Made by a program: the position numbers and the translations under genes. From contig NZ_CP109442.1 in the NCBI RefSeq assembly GCF_036227205.1, forward strand, positions 4,960,001 to 5,024,000: 64,000 nucleotides of DNA. The letters are read 5' to 3'. The notes beneath the pieces are model-generated. The model was not told the DNA's origin. It searched no databases and was given only the letters and a program-made list of their open reading frames with translations. Below are positions 8,762 through 16,657 of this stretch, in pieces. Every line of letters begins with the position of its first letter. The first letter of the stretch is position 1. Source of the stretch: Amycolatopsis sp. NBC_01480 (GTDB taxonomy: Bacteria > Actinomycetota > Actinomycetes > Mycobacteriales > Pseudonocardiaceae).

Positions 8762-9469
8762 ATGCCCACCCACAGCAGGACCCGCCACCTCGCAACCCGT
8801 GTGCGCCGCCAGGCCCGTACAGGCCGCCTCTGGCTGCGGTACCGGCGGCCACCGCACCGGGCACTCACCCGCCACGCGTCCCTCCGTGTCCAACCTGTCC
8901 AGCATCCGGTGACGCGGCGGTCGGCCGAGGCGATCGCCGTCCTGATCCGCGCGGGCTGGAACGTGCACCACCCGCCGTACGGCTACACCACGATGACCGT
9001 GGGCGGGGCACACAGCCGGCGCGGAACTCCCCGCACCCGCCTGACCCCGGACCCGCGCCGCGCCCCGGTGGTGCAGAACATCTTCTACTGGCGTGCGGTC
9101 ACCGGCCTCTCGGTCGAGCACATCACCGCCCGCCTCGACGCCGATCCCGACCGCTACCCACCGCCCGGAATCCACACCGCCTGGCCGCCCGCAGCGGTGA
9201 TCGCGGTCCTGACCAACATCAAGTACACCGGCTACCAGGCCACCGGCGCCCGCGACGAGCACGGCGCCTTCCGCCCCGTCGAGCAGTGGGCGCTCTCCGA
9301 CCAGCCCGCGCACCGCGCCCTGATTACTCCCGCCCTGTTCTGGGCAGCCCAGGATCCCGTGACCAGTGTGCGGCAGATTCCGCATCACCTTGTACGCGAT
9401 GGACATCGTGGCGGCGGGCCGACAACCGAGAACGCAGATGCCGGTTGCTCTCGGAGGGAACTGACGTGA
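8762..9469 (+). CDS. Serine-recombinase-type recombinase domain without a catalytic domain
   Basis: This 235-residue protein starts at an ATG with AAGGGG nine bases upstream. The central part matches the recombinase domain that follows the catalytic domain in large serine recombinases: a PPYGY motif, TRLTPDPRRAPVVQNIFYW, and a NIKYTGYQ motif. No resolvase-type catalytic serine domain precedes it, and the N-terminal 65 residues are merely basic. The zinc-ribbon/coiled-coil end of large serine recombinases is also absent. It may be a DNA-binding accessory factor or a worn remnant. Its TGA overlaps the GTG of the excisionase (GTGA), so it sits in the recombination module. Confidence 0.6.
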   Translation: MPTHSRTRHLATRVRRQARTGRLWLRYRRPPHRALTRHASLRVQPVQHPVTRRSAEAIAVLIRAGWNVHHPPYGYTTMTVGGAHSRRGTPRTRLTPDPRRAPVVQNIFYWRAVTGLSVEHITARLDADPDRYPPPGIHTAWPPAAVIAVLTNIKYTGYQATGARDEHGAFRPVEQWALSDQPAHRALITPALFWAAQDPVTSVRQIPHHLVRDGHRGGGPTTENADAGCSRRELT

Positions 9470-9801
9470 TCGAACGGGGGATCCCGTTGCCAGCCCGCGT
9501 TGGTGACCACCAGCGAAGCCACCAGGCCCATGACGTCTCGGTCGGCCGGAGCGTCCAGTCGCCGAGTGCGCAGCTGCTCTACACACCGGCGCAAGCGGCC
9601 GAGCTTCTCGCGATAGGGGAGTCGTGGTTACGGCGTAAGGCGGGGACACGGGCGATCCCGTGCACCTACGTCGGTAAGCATTTGCGGTTCGCCCACGCCG
9701 ATCTGGAACAGATCGTCGCCGCAGGACATCGCCCCGGCGGGACCTATCCACGACGCAGCGGCGCACGATCGCGTCGTACACATCGAAACGCCGCGCGATG
9801 A
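9466..9801 (+). CDS. xis: Excisionase-type winged-helix protein (Xis)
   Basis: This is a 111-residue protein. The GTG start at 9466 has GGAGG eight bases upstream and overlaps the previous stop. The second half contains the MerR/Xis-like helix-turn-helix signature: LLYTPAQAAELLAIGESWLRR, then a beta-wing YVGKHLRFAHADLEQIV. These proteins bind attachment-site arms and turn the integrase towards excision. It lies 121 bases upstream of the tyrosine integrase gene on the same strand, the usual place for an actinobacterial element excisionase. Confidence 0.8.
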   Translation: MIERGIPLPARVGDHQRSHQAHDVSVGRSVQSPSAQLLYTPAQAAELLAIGESWLRRKAGTRAIPCTYVGKHLRFAHADLEQIVAAGHRPGGTYPRRSGARSRRTHRNAAR

Positions 9802-9922
9802 CGAACGAGGATCTTCCCTTCCCCTACGAGGCTCTCTACGGCCCGTGCTTGCTCTCTGTCTGTAGTGGAGCGTCCATGGACGTCGTCCTATCCGTGACCC
9901 CCACACCCCAGCGAAGGAGTTC

Positions 9923-11131
9923 ATGATGCCGTGGGTTGAACCAAGCGGTCAGGGGAGCTGGCGTGTGCGGTTCCGCCGTGAAGACGGGTCGGTCGCGTCG
10001 CTTCCTGGTTTCGCTTCGGAGGCCGACGCGAACGACCACATCGACGAGATGACCGTGAGTCAGCGCAAAGGGACCTGGATCGATCCGCTCGCCGGCCAGA
10101 CCACGGTCGCGGAGTACGCACCGAATTGGCTGGCCTCGCTCGACATCGACCAGCGGACCGAGGAGAACTACCGAGGTTTCATCAACAAGCACATCGTCCC
10201 GAAGTGGGGAGCGACAGCGCTGGACGCGGTCACCAACCTCGCGGTCCGGGGATGGGAGAAGACGCTGCGGTCGGCGAAGCTCGCCAAGACCACGGTCGAC
10301 AGCATCATCAAGTGCTTCTCCCTCATGCTGTCCGACGCGGTGGGCGAGTTCATCGGCGCGAACCCGATCCAGCCACGCCGCCGGGGCCGCCGCCGACGGG
10401 CGCACAAACGTACGCCCCGGAAGGTGTGGGCCGAACCCGGGGAGGTGCTGGGTGTGGCCGACCAGGTTGCGCTGAAGTATGGGCCAGGGGGAGCCGTGCT
10501 GGTGGTGGCAGCGGCGTGGACGGGGGCACGCTGGGGCGAGCTCGTCGGGCTGCAGCGGCACAACCTCCACCTGTTCGACGACGACACAGGCTTCATGGTC
10601 GTTGATCCCGACGTCGGTGCACTGCACGAGCCGAACAAGGGTGGCCTGTATCTGGGGCCGCCGAAGACCGAGGAGTCGGCCCGTGAGATCACCCTGCCAC
10701 CGTTCCTGGTCGTCATGCTCAGAGCACACCTGCTGACCCACACGCACCCGCATGTGTTCGTCACCCAGCAAAAGGAGTTGCACCGGCGCAGCAACTTCTC
10801 CCGTCGGGCGTTCCGCCCGGCGGCCGACGGCAACGCCCGCATCCAGAACCCCTTGATCCGGCTGCAACCGATCAAGCCGGGTTTGACCTTCCACGGTCTG
10901 CGGCACAGCCACAAGACCTGGATGATTGACGACGGCATCGCCGAAATCGCCCAGTCGCTACGTCTCGGCCACATCCTGGGGGACAAGGTCCGGGAAACCT
11001 ACTCCCACGTCGCCGCCGCCATGGAAGCACGGCTCCTTGCCGCGCTTCAGACTCGCTGGGAGAAGGCGGTCGCTGACCGTCCAGTTCATGCAACGCGTAC
11101 TCGCTGGCGCGAACTCGCAGGGGCAGCCTGA
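9923..11131 (+). CDS. int: Tyrosine site-specific integrase
   Basis: This 402-residue recombinase has an SAM-like core-binding domain (about residues 60-160, including TVAEYAPNWLASL) and a catalytic domain with the expected residues. Arg is in TGARWGELVGL, HxxR in FHGLRHSHKT, the third basic position is in SLRLGH, and the nucleophile Tyr is in RETYSHV. It integrates and, with Xis, excises the element. AAGGAG precedes two adjacent ATGs at 9923 and 9926; the latter has the more usual spacing. The catalytic set is complete, so it is probably functional. No obvious att core was recognised next to it; the nearest tRNA is 14 kb downstream. Confidence 0.92.
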   Translation: MMPWVEPSGQGSWRVRFRREDGSVASLPGFASEADANDHIDEMTVSQRKGTWIDPLAGQTTVAEYAPNWLASLDIDQRTEENYRGFINKHIVPKWGATALDAVTNLAVRGWEKTLRSAKLAKTTVDSIIKCFSLMLSDAVGEFIGANPIQPRRRGRRRRAHKRTPRKVWAEPGEVLGVADQVALKYGPGGAVLVVAAAWTGARWGELVGLQRHNLHLFDDDTGFMVVDPDVGALHEPNKGGLYLGPPKTEESAREITLPPFLVVMLRAHLLTHTHPHVFVTQQKELHRRSNFSRRAFRPAADGNARIQNPLIRLQPIKPGLTFHGLRHSHKTWMIDDGIAEIAQSLRLGHILGDKVRETYSHVAAAMEARLLAALQTRWEKAVADRPVHATRTRWRELAGAA

Positions 11132-11307
11132 TCGCGCCGGACGAACTGCCACCCGGGGACCGTCCCACTCTTCAAGAGTTCGATCTACGAACGCCCGCGG
11201 GCGTCCAATGGAAGGGCTCCTTGGACAAGGCTCGGCAGGAGGACGCGGCTCATCGGGGTGGGTCGCCATGGGCTGGCTCCCACTTCGCGTGCCCCGGTGG
11301 CTGGCGC

Positions 11308-11595
11308 TCATGGCGTGGCCTCTTCCATCTCCGGAGGTTGTGGGGGACGTTTGACGATCAGCTTCCACAACTCGAGCCGGTGTTCAGAGTCCTGCGGGAT
11401 CGTGCCCTGAACGACGATCGCCACCAGGGTGCAGAACATCCCGCTGAGGAAGATCGCCAGTGCGAGCCAAGGGCTGCCGGACCACGCGACCACGCCGCCG
11501 GAACCGACGCCCGAGCCGAGGAAGCCCAAACCGACGGTCAGGGCCTGGGTGCGAGCCCTTCGGTTCGGTGCGTTGTCGCGTTCGGTGGTGGTCAT
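11308..11595 (-). CDS. Small two-helix membrane protein
   Basis: This is a 95-residue protein with a polar basic N-terminus and two hydrophobic segments, one glycine-rich (around residues 18-36) and one centred on LALAIFLSGMFCTLVAIVV. A charged, proline-rich tail follows. No known domain was recognised. It is the last of three closely spaced minus-strand genes following a broken sigma-like gene and a 49-residue CxxC protein. Its ribosome site is weak, which fits translation as part of that operon. Confidence 0.5.
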   Translation of the reverse strand: MTTTERDNAPNRRARTQALTVGLGFLGSGVGSGGVVAWSGSPWLALAIFLSGMFCTLVAIVVQGTIPQDSEHRLELWKLIVKRPPQPPEMEEATP

Positions 11596-11622
11596 GCGGC
11601 ATCGACCCGCTTGGCGCAGGGC

Positions 11623-11772
11623 TTATCCGACTCCGGTGGTGTGCTCAATCCAGTGTGACCAAGCGTTGTACGCGACGCCGCAGTCGGCGCATGTGGCCCT
11701 CGATGGCTCGTTGCTCAGTCCGTCGAGTAGCGGGCTCATTTCGGCGTCGGTCAGGTCGTGAAGGATCAGCAT
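11623..11772 (-). CDS. 49-residue protein with CADC motif
   Basis: This short frame runs from an ATG at 11772 to a TAA at 11623. It begins nine bases after the stop of the upstream gene remnant and ends 27 bases before the next membrane-protein start. It encodes an acidic N-terminus (HDLTDAEMSPLLDGLSNE) and a C-terminal CADCGVAYNAWSHWIEH, a C-x2-C...H-x3-H pattern that could bind zinc. It is too short to identify. Tight packing between same-strand neighbours and a sensible amino-acid composition support it being real. Confidence 0.45.
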   Translation of the reverse strand: MLILHDLTDAEMSPLLDGLSNEPSRATCADCGVAYNAWSHWIEHTTGVG

Positions 11773-11781
11773 GCAGATTGC

Positions 11782-12357
11782 TCAGGCTTCGGGCTTCGCG
11801 CACCGCATGATCGTGCGGAGAGTGTCGGTGATGTACGCCTGGGTGGCCGGATCGAGTTCTGTCGGCGCTGTCCAACTGCTGAGCAGGTATTCTGCCGGCA
11901 GGGTGTCTGCCGCGGCCAAGCCAGCCGGAGCGCTCCTTCGCTCAAGACCGGACAACGCTGTGAAAGACGCGGATGCAGCACTCGACGAAGTACGTCGCGA
12001 TCGAACCTTTCTCGGGATCCCAGCCGCCTCCCAGCAGCGCGTGCTTGCGGAAGTAGGGAATCGCCCGACGGAGGGTGTCCACGGTCAAGGCGTCGCGCTC
12101 CTCAATCGACGCTGCAGGATGCGGCGCTGCTCCTCGGTCATAGAGATCGGCACGTTGCTCGAGGCGACAACGCGATGATCTGTCCGTATGGCGTCCTTCA
12201 GGACTTTGAACCCGTAGACCCAGAGCTCGTCCTCGACCTGCCGTAGTTGCTGCGCGGACCAATCATCGGGTTTCTCTGGCAACCCGTCGATCTCGCCCGG
12301 CCGGCGGACAGGGGGCGGCTCACTCGGGTCCAACGCTTGGTCTGCTGTCTTGAGCAC
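11782..12357 (-). pseudogene. Broken sigma-70-like gene of mobile-element type
   Basis: Starting at an ATG at 12357, the first frame encodes about 80 residues (LPEKPDDWSAQQLRQVEDEL; SMTEEQRRILQRR). It then runs into a stop, while the neighbouring frame continues with a segment containing LGGGWDPEKGSIATYFV and CCIRVFHSVVRS, a motif of element-borne sigma-factor-like proteins. The first frame reopens downstream and ends with DTLRTIMRCAKPEA before a TGA at 11782. At least two compensating frame changes (near 12100 and 11945) are needed for one protein. The C-terminal region-4-type helix pair was not seen. I read it as a decaying regulator or an undescribed short variant. Confidence 0.45.
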
Positions 12358-12470
12358 AACACCCCTCCCGTCCGGATCTACTCACGCCTCGTTTTAAACG
12401 CGGCTCCTTCCTCGGTTCTTGAGACTTGTAAGCAAGCCAGCCCATGCGATGTGATGTGGGTCACTCTATT

Positions 12471-12593
12471 GTCCTTGGCTGGTCACCGGCATGGGTCGGC
12501 GAACACCTGAACGTCGACCACACCACCGTGCTGACCAAACTCCGCGAACGCGGCATCCAGACCCGCGACACCCATGGACGACCACGACCTTAA
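12471..12593 (+). pseudogene. Tail fragment of an HTH DNA recombinase/invertase
   Basis: About 40 in-frame codons end at TAA 12591-12593. They encode a recognisable helix-turn-helix tail: GEHLNVDHTTVLTKLRERGI followed by QTRDTHGRPR. This is the form seen at the C-terminus of resolvase/invertase-family proteins. There is no start codon or upstream domain, so only the 3' end of a gene remains. It is flanked by unrelated minus-strand genes and marks a past recombination joint between the integrase module and the defence cargo. Confidence 0.5.
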
Positions 12594-12626
12594 ACAACCG
12601 CTGATCCAGAGGACCGTCACTACGAA

Positions 12627-14747
12627 TCAGGAGACCTCATCTTCGATCAATCCGTACGGAGGCTGGTCGGCTCGCCGAGAGAATCGAACGACGATGTCGT
12701 TCTCGACCGACGCAGGCGGTGCGTTGTCCACGACGAGGATCTGTGCACCTTCCCCTGGACCTGCCAGCCAGTCGTGAAGGTGCTTGTAGAAGTCTGCGAC
12801 GGCCACGCTGTCGGCGAAATCGGCGTCGCGGTCGCCACCTTGGCCGAGGTTCTTTTGTGGGCTGTCGATCATGAGGAAGCCAGGGTGAGAGCTGCCGGTT
12901 TCCCAGGCGATCTCGAAGATGGCCAGGATCCATGCCAGGGAGATGAGCGTCCGCCCGCCCGACGAGGCGTGGGCGTAGCCGACACCGCGCATATGCGGTA
13001 CGAGATTGGTGTCGACAAATGCCTGTTCTAGCTTGGGGTACCGCCACGATGTGAGGATCGCGGCGTACCTCTCGCTGATGCGGTGGATGACGTCGTTGCG
13101 ATCGGGTTGCATCGTGGCTTGTTCCAACTCGCCACGGACGGCCTTGAGGGAGGCTTCCAGTCGTGTGACCGCCGCGCCGCGGCGGTCGAGGCTGTCGAAC
13201 ATCTTGATGGCGGTGCGTGCTCGTTCCAGGGTCGCGGCGGCGGTTTGTCGGTGCTGCATGAGGTCGTCACGCTGGCTGAGGAACGGGCTGACAGCCTCGT
13301 TGGTCGCGGAGTCGACCGCACGAGCGAGTTCGGCTTCTTCGGTCTCGGCTTCTTCAGCCGCGACCCGTAGCCGGCCTAGTTCCGCATCGAGTTCCTCGAC
13401 ATACTGGGTAATCTCCGCCAGACGTGCTTTGGTCGCCCTCAGTTCCGATGAGACGTCGAACTTGGCCTCCGTCATGAACCCATCAGAGCCCGCAGTTGTA
13501 GCCGGGCTGCTGCCGTTTCGGGTTTCGCCAGCCGGCTTCTGGTTGGCTGCTGGGGCGGTGATCTCGGAGGCGCAGAGCGTGCACTGGCCGTCGGCGATGT
13601 GTGGTGCTTCCCGAAGGGTAGTCAGGCACGCCGGGCACACCTTCACTTGGAGTGGGTCGAAGAGCATTCGCGCTTCGGCAAGCATCGTCAACTTGGTGAT
13701 GTCATCTGCGTATTGGGCTCGCAGAGGAACGAATCTCCGCAGCTGCGTCTCCCGGTCTCGAAGCAGGGCAGCGGTCTGTTGCGCGCGGCGCGATGCGTCG
13801 CGGTGCCGAGTGCGCAATTCGGTGGCGAAAGTCGACGCCGCGCGTACCTGACTGTCCAGATCGCCCAGAAAACGTTCTGTCTCGGCCGATGTCCTCTCCG
13901 CTTCGCCGCGTATGAGTTCGACCTCGATGCGCGTTCCCAACTCCTGCTCGTCGATGAAGGCTTCAGTAGTGGTGTAATCGCTGCGTGCTCGGCTAAGCCT
14001 TGTCTCCAACTCCTTGATGCGGCTCCCGAGTTCGACGGCTTTATCGTCGTGGACTCCGAACACGACATCTACGACCTGCCGGAGCTTGAGCTTCTTCATG
14101 TGCGCGCTCTCGAATAAGAGATTCTTGTCGTCGAGGCGCTCGTTGGGCATGAAGCACAGCCACTGCAACTCACGGAAGCTCAGAGGGTCTGTTCCTGACT
14201 CTGCCTGTGTCGGCGCTTCCTTCAGCTCGACACCTTCGAGGCCGCAGTATGAGAGCAGCAGACTGGACAGACTCGCCGGGTCGCCAGCGGGCCTGATCGG
14301 ATGCTTTTCGATCGGCGGTATTTCGATCTCGCCGAGCCGTCCTGTGCGGACGAACGCAGCTGTCGACGGTTCGCCCACGGCACGCTCGATCACGTGCGGT
14401 TGCCCGCTAAGTTCCACTTCAAGCAAGGCCGACCGGACCTTGCGCAGGATTTCGGGATGTTGTGGGTGATTGCTGGCACCCAAGCAATAGGCGATGAATT
14501 CCAGCACGGATGACTTGCCTGTACTGAACGCCCCCGCAATGACTGACACCGACCGGGCGACGTCACTCTTGCTGATGCGGAAGTCGACTTCGTAGTCCCG
14601 ATCGACGCCTTTGAGACGAAGGCGGAGTACACGGATTCCCTGCCGCAAACTCGCTGCCTGTTTGATGTCCGAGGCCGAGTCGGCTTGGTCCTTAATGGAC
14701 ATGGCTCGCGGGGCTCCGGCGGCGGCGGGCTCTTTTGGGTCGCTCAT
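12627..14747 (-). CDS. Rad50/SMC-like ATPase of a three-component defence operon (LmuB/ABC-3C type)
   Basis: This 706-residue protein has a Walker A GAFSTGKSSVLEF near residue 95, a Q-loop region, and long coiled coils flanking a zinc-hook-like pair (CPAC near residue 370 and CTLC about 18 residues on). The ABC signature region is ASSGGRTLISLAW near residue 615 and Walker B is GFLMIDSPQKN. The layout is a short SMC/Rad50 protein. In ABC-three-component and Lamassu-type systems such an ATPase senses foreign DNA and controls a toxic effector. The ATG overlaps the TGA of the middle component (ATGA), giving a tight operon with the nuclease first. The product is probably cytosolic. Confidence 0.85.
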   Translation of the reverse strand: MSDPKEPAAAGAPRAMSIKDQADSASDIKQAASLRQGIRVLRLRLKGVDRDYEVDFRISKSDVARSVSVIAGAFSTGKSSVLEFIAYCLGASNHPQHPEILRKVRSALLEVELSGQPHVIERAVGEPSTAAFVRTGRLGEIEIPPIEKHPIRPAGDPASLSSLLLSYCGLEGVELKEAPTQAESGTDPLSFRELQWLCFMPNERLDDKNLLFESAHMKKLKLRQVVDVVFGVHDDKAVELGSRIKELETRLSRARSDYTTTEAFIDEQELGTRIEVELIRGEAERTSAETERFLGDLDSQVRAASTFATELRTRHRDASRRAQQTAALLRDRETQLRRFVPLRAQYADDITKLTMLAEARMLFDPLQVKVCPACLTTLREAPHIADGQCTLCASEITAPAANQKPAGETRNGSSPATTAGSDGFMTEAKFDVSSELRATKARLAEITQYVEELDAELGRLRVAAEEAETEEAELARAVDSATNEAVSPFLSQRDDLMQHRQTAAATLERARTAIKMFDSLDRRGAAVTRLEASLKAVRGELEQATMQPDRNDVIHRISERYAAILTSWRYPKLEQAFVDTNLVPHMRGVGYAHASSGGRTLISLAWILAIFEIAWETGSSHPGFLMIDSPQKNLGQGGDRDADFADSVAVADFYKHLHDWLAGPGEGAQILVVDNAPPASVENDIVVRFSRRADQPPYGLIEDEVS

Positions 14748-15397
14748 GTGAGTTGTCCGTCAGTCGGCGGTGACGTCGCTGTGTTCGTGAACCACGGCGC
14801 ATCTGTGTCGTCGTGCAGGAGGTCGACGGCGTCAAGGAGGTCGAGCGCCTCGGGGCGTGGCGTGTAGCGTCCTACTGTGGTCCACGTACGGACAGCTTCG
14901 CGTAGACGCTTGTCGGTCAGGCGCGATAGGCGGCGGATCAGAATCTCCGCCGACAAGCGATAGGAACGTGCGTATACCGCAGTGAACCTTCCGGCGAGGT
15001 CCAGGCCGGCCGGGGTGACCGCGTAGAGAACACTCTTGTTGACGGTGGGGGAAACCAAGTCGTAGGCGACTAGTAGCGCCAAGTCATGCTGAAGTCGTTC
15101 TCGCCGGGTGGTAAAGCGGTGCGCCGGGCTGGCGTAGCTCAACGCACGACCATCGAAGCCAGCCATCAACAGCCGTTTACGATCGGAGTCGTCCTCGTCC
15201 GTGAGTACCAGCAGTGGGTTGGCGACCAGGAAGTCGTAGCAACCGAGCCGCTCAAGTGAGACGCCAGGCTGCCGCTGACGCTGCAATGACGCGAGCAAGA
15301 GCAGTAGTTGAGCGAGACGAAAGACGACGTCGTCCTCCGGAACGACGACCAGTGAGGGGCGGCTCGCATCTGAACTGAGAAGGTGAGGGACGGTCAT
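14744..15397 (-). CDS. ABC-3C middle component (winged-helix-like, LmuC-like)
   Basis: This is a 217-residue protein from the ATG at 15397, which overlaps the nuclease stop (ATGA). A longer in-frame extension upstream has unlikely composition. Diagnostic segments are LGCYDFLVANPLLVL, RKRLLMAGFDGRALSYASPA, RRERLQHDLALLVAYDLVSP and YAVTPAGLDLAGRF. They fit what I recall of the middle component 2 family of ABC-three-component systems, which has a winged-helix-like core and bridges the ATPase and the effector. Stop and start overlap with both neighbours, so all three subunits should be made in fixed ratio. Family assignment is from memory of conserved motifs. Confidence 0.75.
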   Translation of the reverse strand: MTVPHLLSSDASRPSLVVVPEDDVVFRLAQLLLLLASLQRQRQPGVSLERLGCYDFLVANPLLVLTDEDDSDRKRLLMAGFDGRALSYASPAHRFTTRRERLQHDLALLVAYDLVSPTVNKSVLYAVTPAGLDLAGRFTAVYARSYRLSAEILIRRLSRLTDKRLREAVRTWTTVGRYTPRPEALDLLDAVDLLHDDTDAPWFTNTATSPPTDGQLT

Positions 15398-16455
15398 GAC
15401 GGGCTCGCTGGCGGCGGTCCGTCGAGTGCGACGGCGGCAGTGGTGTCTTGTGATTGTTCTCCGTCGCCCCGTACGTGCTCGTCGGCGATCTGGCGCCAGT
15501 GCCGTACCCAACCTGCCCGGCGGTTGTCGACAACACGATGCATCAGCCCACAGGTGTGCACAGGACCGCAGGGAAGGCCACTGCTCAAAGTTGTGTGCTG
15601 GGCACGGATCTCGCTCATGACGGATTTGTGCAAGCCAGCCAGTCGAGCGCCCTCGTCGGTTTGGCAAGCCTCGTTGAAATGATCTTCCCAGACCCCGTGA
15701 ATGGTTGCGTCGGCCGAGGACAGCGCGGCGACCTCGGCGGGAACGCCTTTGTCCACGATCTCGCGCGCCAGGAGTTCGGCGTTGAAGAACTGCTGCTTGG
15801 ACGACGTGACCTCGACATGCCCAGCTTCCCGCAATTGTCGGACGAATAAAGCTGTCTCCAGCCGCTCGGCGTCTTCGTCGGCGAGGCCAACGACGGAGGT
15901 TTCCGGCCGTGTCGCCTGGGCGGGCTCGTAGTAGTGTCGACGCACCGTCTCCGCATCGGGAGAGATCAGCAAGCTGCGCAGTTCTGTCTCATCCCAAAGG
16001 TCGATCACGAACCCGAAATCGCGTTCCTTCTTCCGCTTCCAGGTGCTCCACCACTTCGTTGTGGGACCATCCATGCTTGACGGAACGCAAAGGATCCACT
16101 GCGTGAGAGCGAAGCCCTCCTTTGCGGCGTTTGCGACCACCGAGTCGAAGGACTCCCGGATTTGCGCTTGGTGGCTTTTGCTGACCTCCGGCATGAAGTA
16201 CTTGGACTGCCAGACGGTCACGGAACCTCCGAGGTCCCCAACGAACACGTCGATGCCCCAGTCGCCGGGATTCGCCGCGACCATCTTGACCACACCAGGG
16301 CGGACAGCTCGGACCAGTTGGCCGATCATCTCTTCGAAATCCTGCCGGGCACCCTGCGCATTGGCTCGCGCTTGATGCGCCGCGAAGTTGATGCGTGCCT
16401 CGCCGACGGGTACTCCTGCTGGCAACGGGGCCACCGCGACAGCGTCTTGCGACAT
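15394..16455 (-). CDS. PD-(D/E)xK-type (QxK) nuclease effector of the three-component system
   Basis: This 353-residue protein is first in the operon; its ATG at 16455 has GGAGG at good spacing. The N-terminal 170 residues look like an Mrr/Cap4-type restriction fold. FEEMIGQLV supplies an early Glu, DWGIDVFVGD the metal-binding Asp, and TVWQSKYF the Q-x-K strand. IQRESF-like and LCVPSSMD segments follow. The C-terminal half is helical and presumably contacts the middle component and SMC-like ATPase. By analogy with Lamassu/ABC-3C systems it would cut DNA when the ATPase detects invading DNA, causing phage restriction or cell suicide. Activity and target are inferred. Confidence 0.75.
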   Translation of the reverse strand: MSQDAVAVAPLPAGVPVGEARINFAAHQARANAQGARQDFEEMIGQLVRAVRPGVVKMVAANPGDWGIDVFVGDLGGSVTVWQSKYFMPEVSKSHQAQIRESFDSVVANAAKEGFALTQWILCVPSSMDGPTTKWWSTWKRKKERDFGFVIDLWDETELRSLLISPDAETVRRHYYEPAQATRPETSVVGLADEDAERLETALFVRQLREAGHVEVTSSKQQFFNAELLAREIVDKGVPAEVAALSSADATIHGVWEDHFNEACQTDEGARLAGLHKSVMSEIRAQHTTLSSGLPCGPVHTCGLMHRVVDNRRAGWVRHWRQIADEHVRGDGEQSQDTTAAVALDGPPPASPS

Positions 16456-16657
16456 CGGCGGCCACCTCCAACTGGTCGAGGACGACCCGACAACGACTCG
16501 ACCGAGTTCGCGCCGTGCCGTTTAGCGCATCGGGTGATCGGCGCACCACGTTACCGTTGATCACTCCATGCGAGCGCTCGACTGAGGTCGCGTGACCCGA
16601 TTGTGCTCGAACAGGGCATGGGTGTTTTCGCAGCCAGTACCGGAGCGGCAGCTCCGG

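Noticed and set aside
11132..11307. attP site directly after the integrase
   Set aside because: The stretch was read for a tRNA 3'-end-like sequence matching the tRNA-Ala at 25047; none was convincing.
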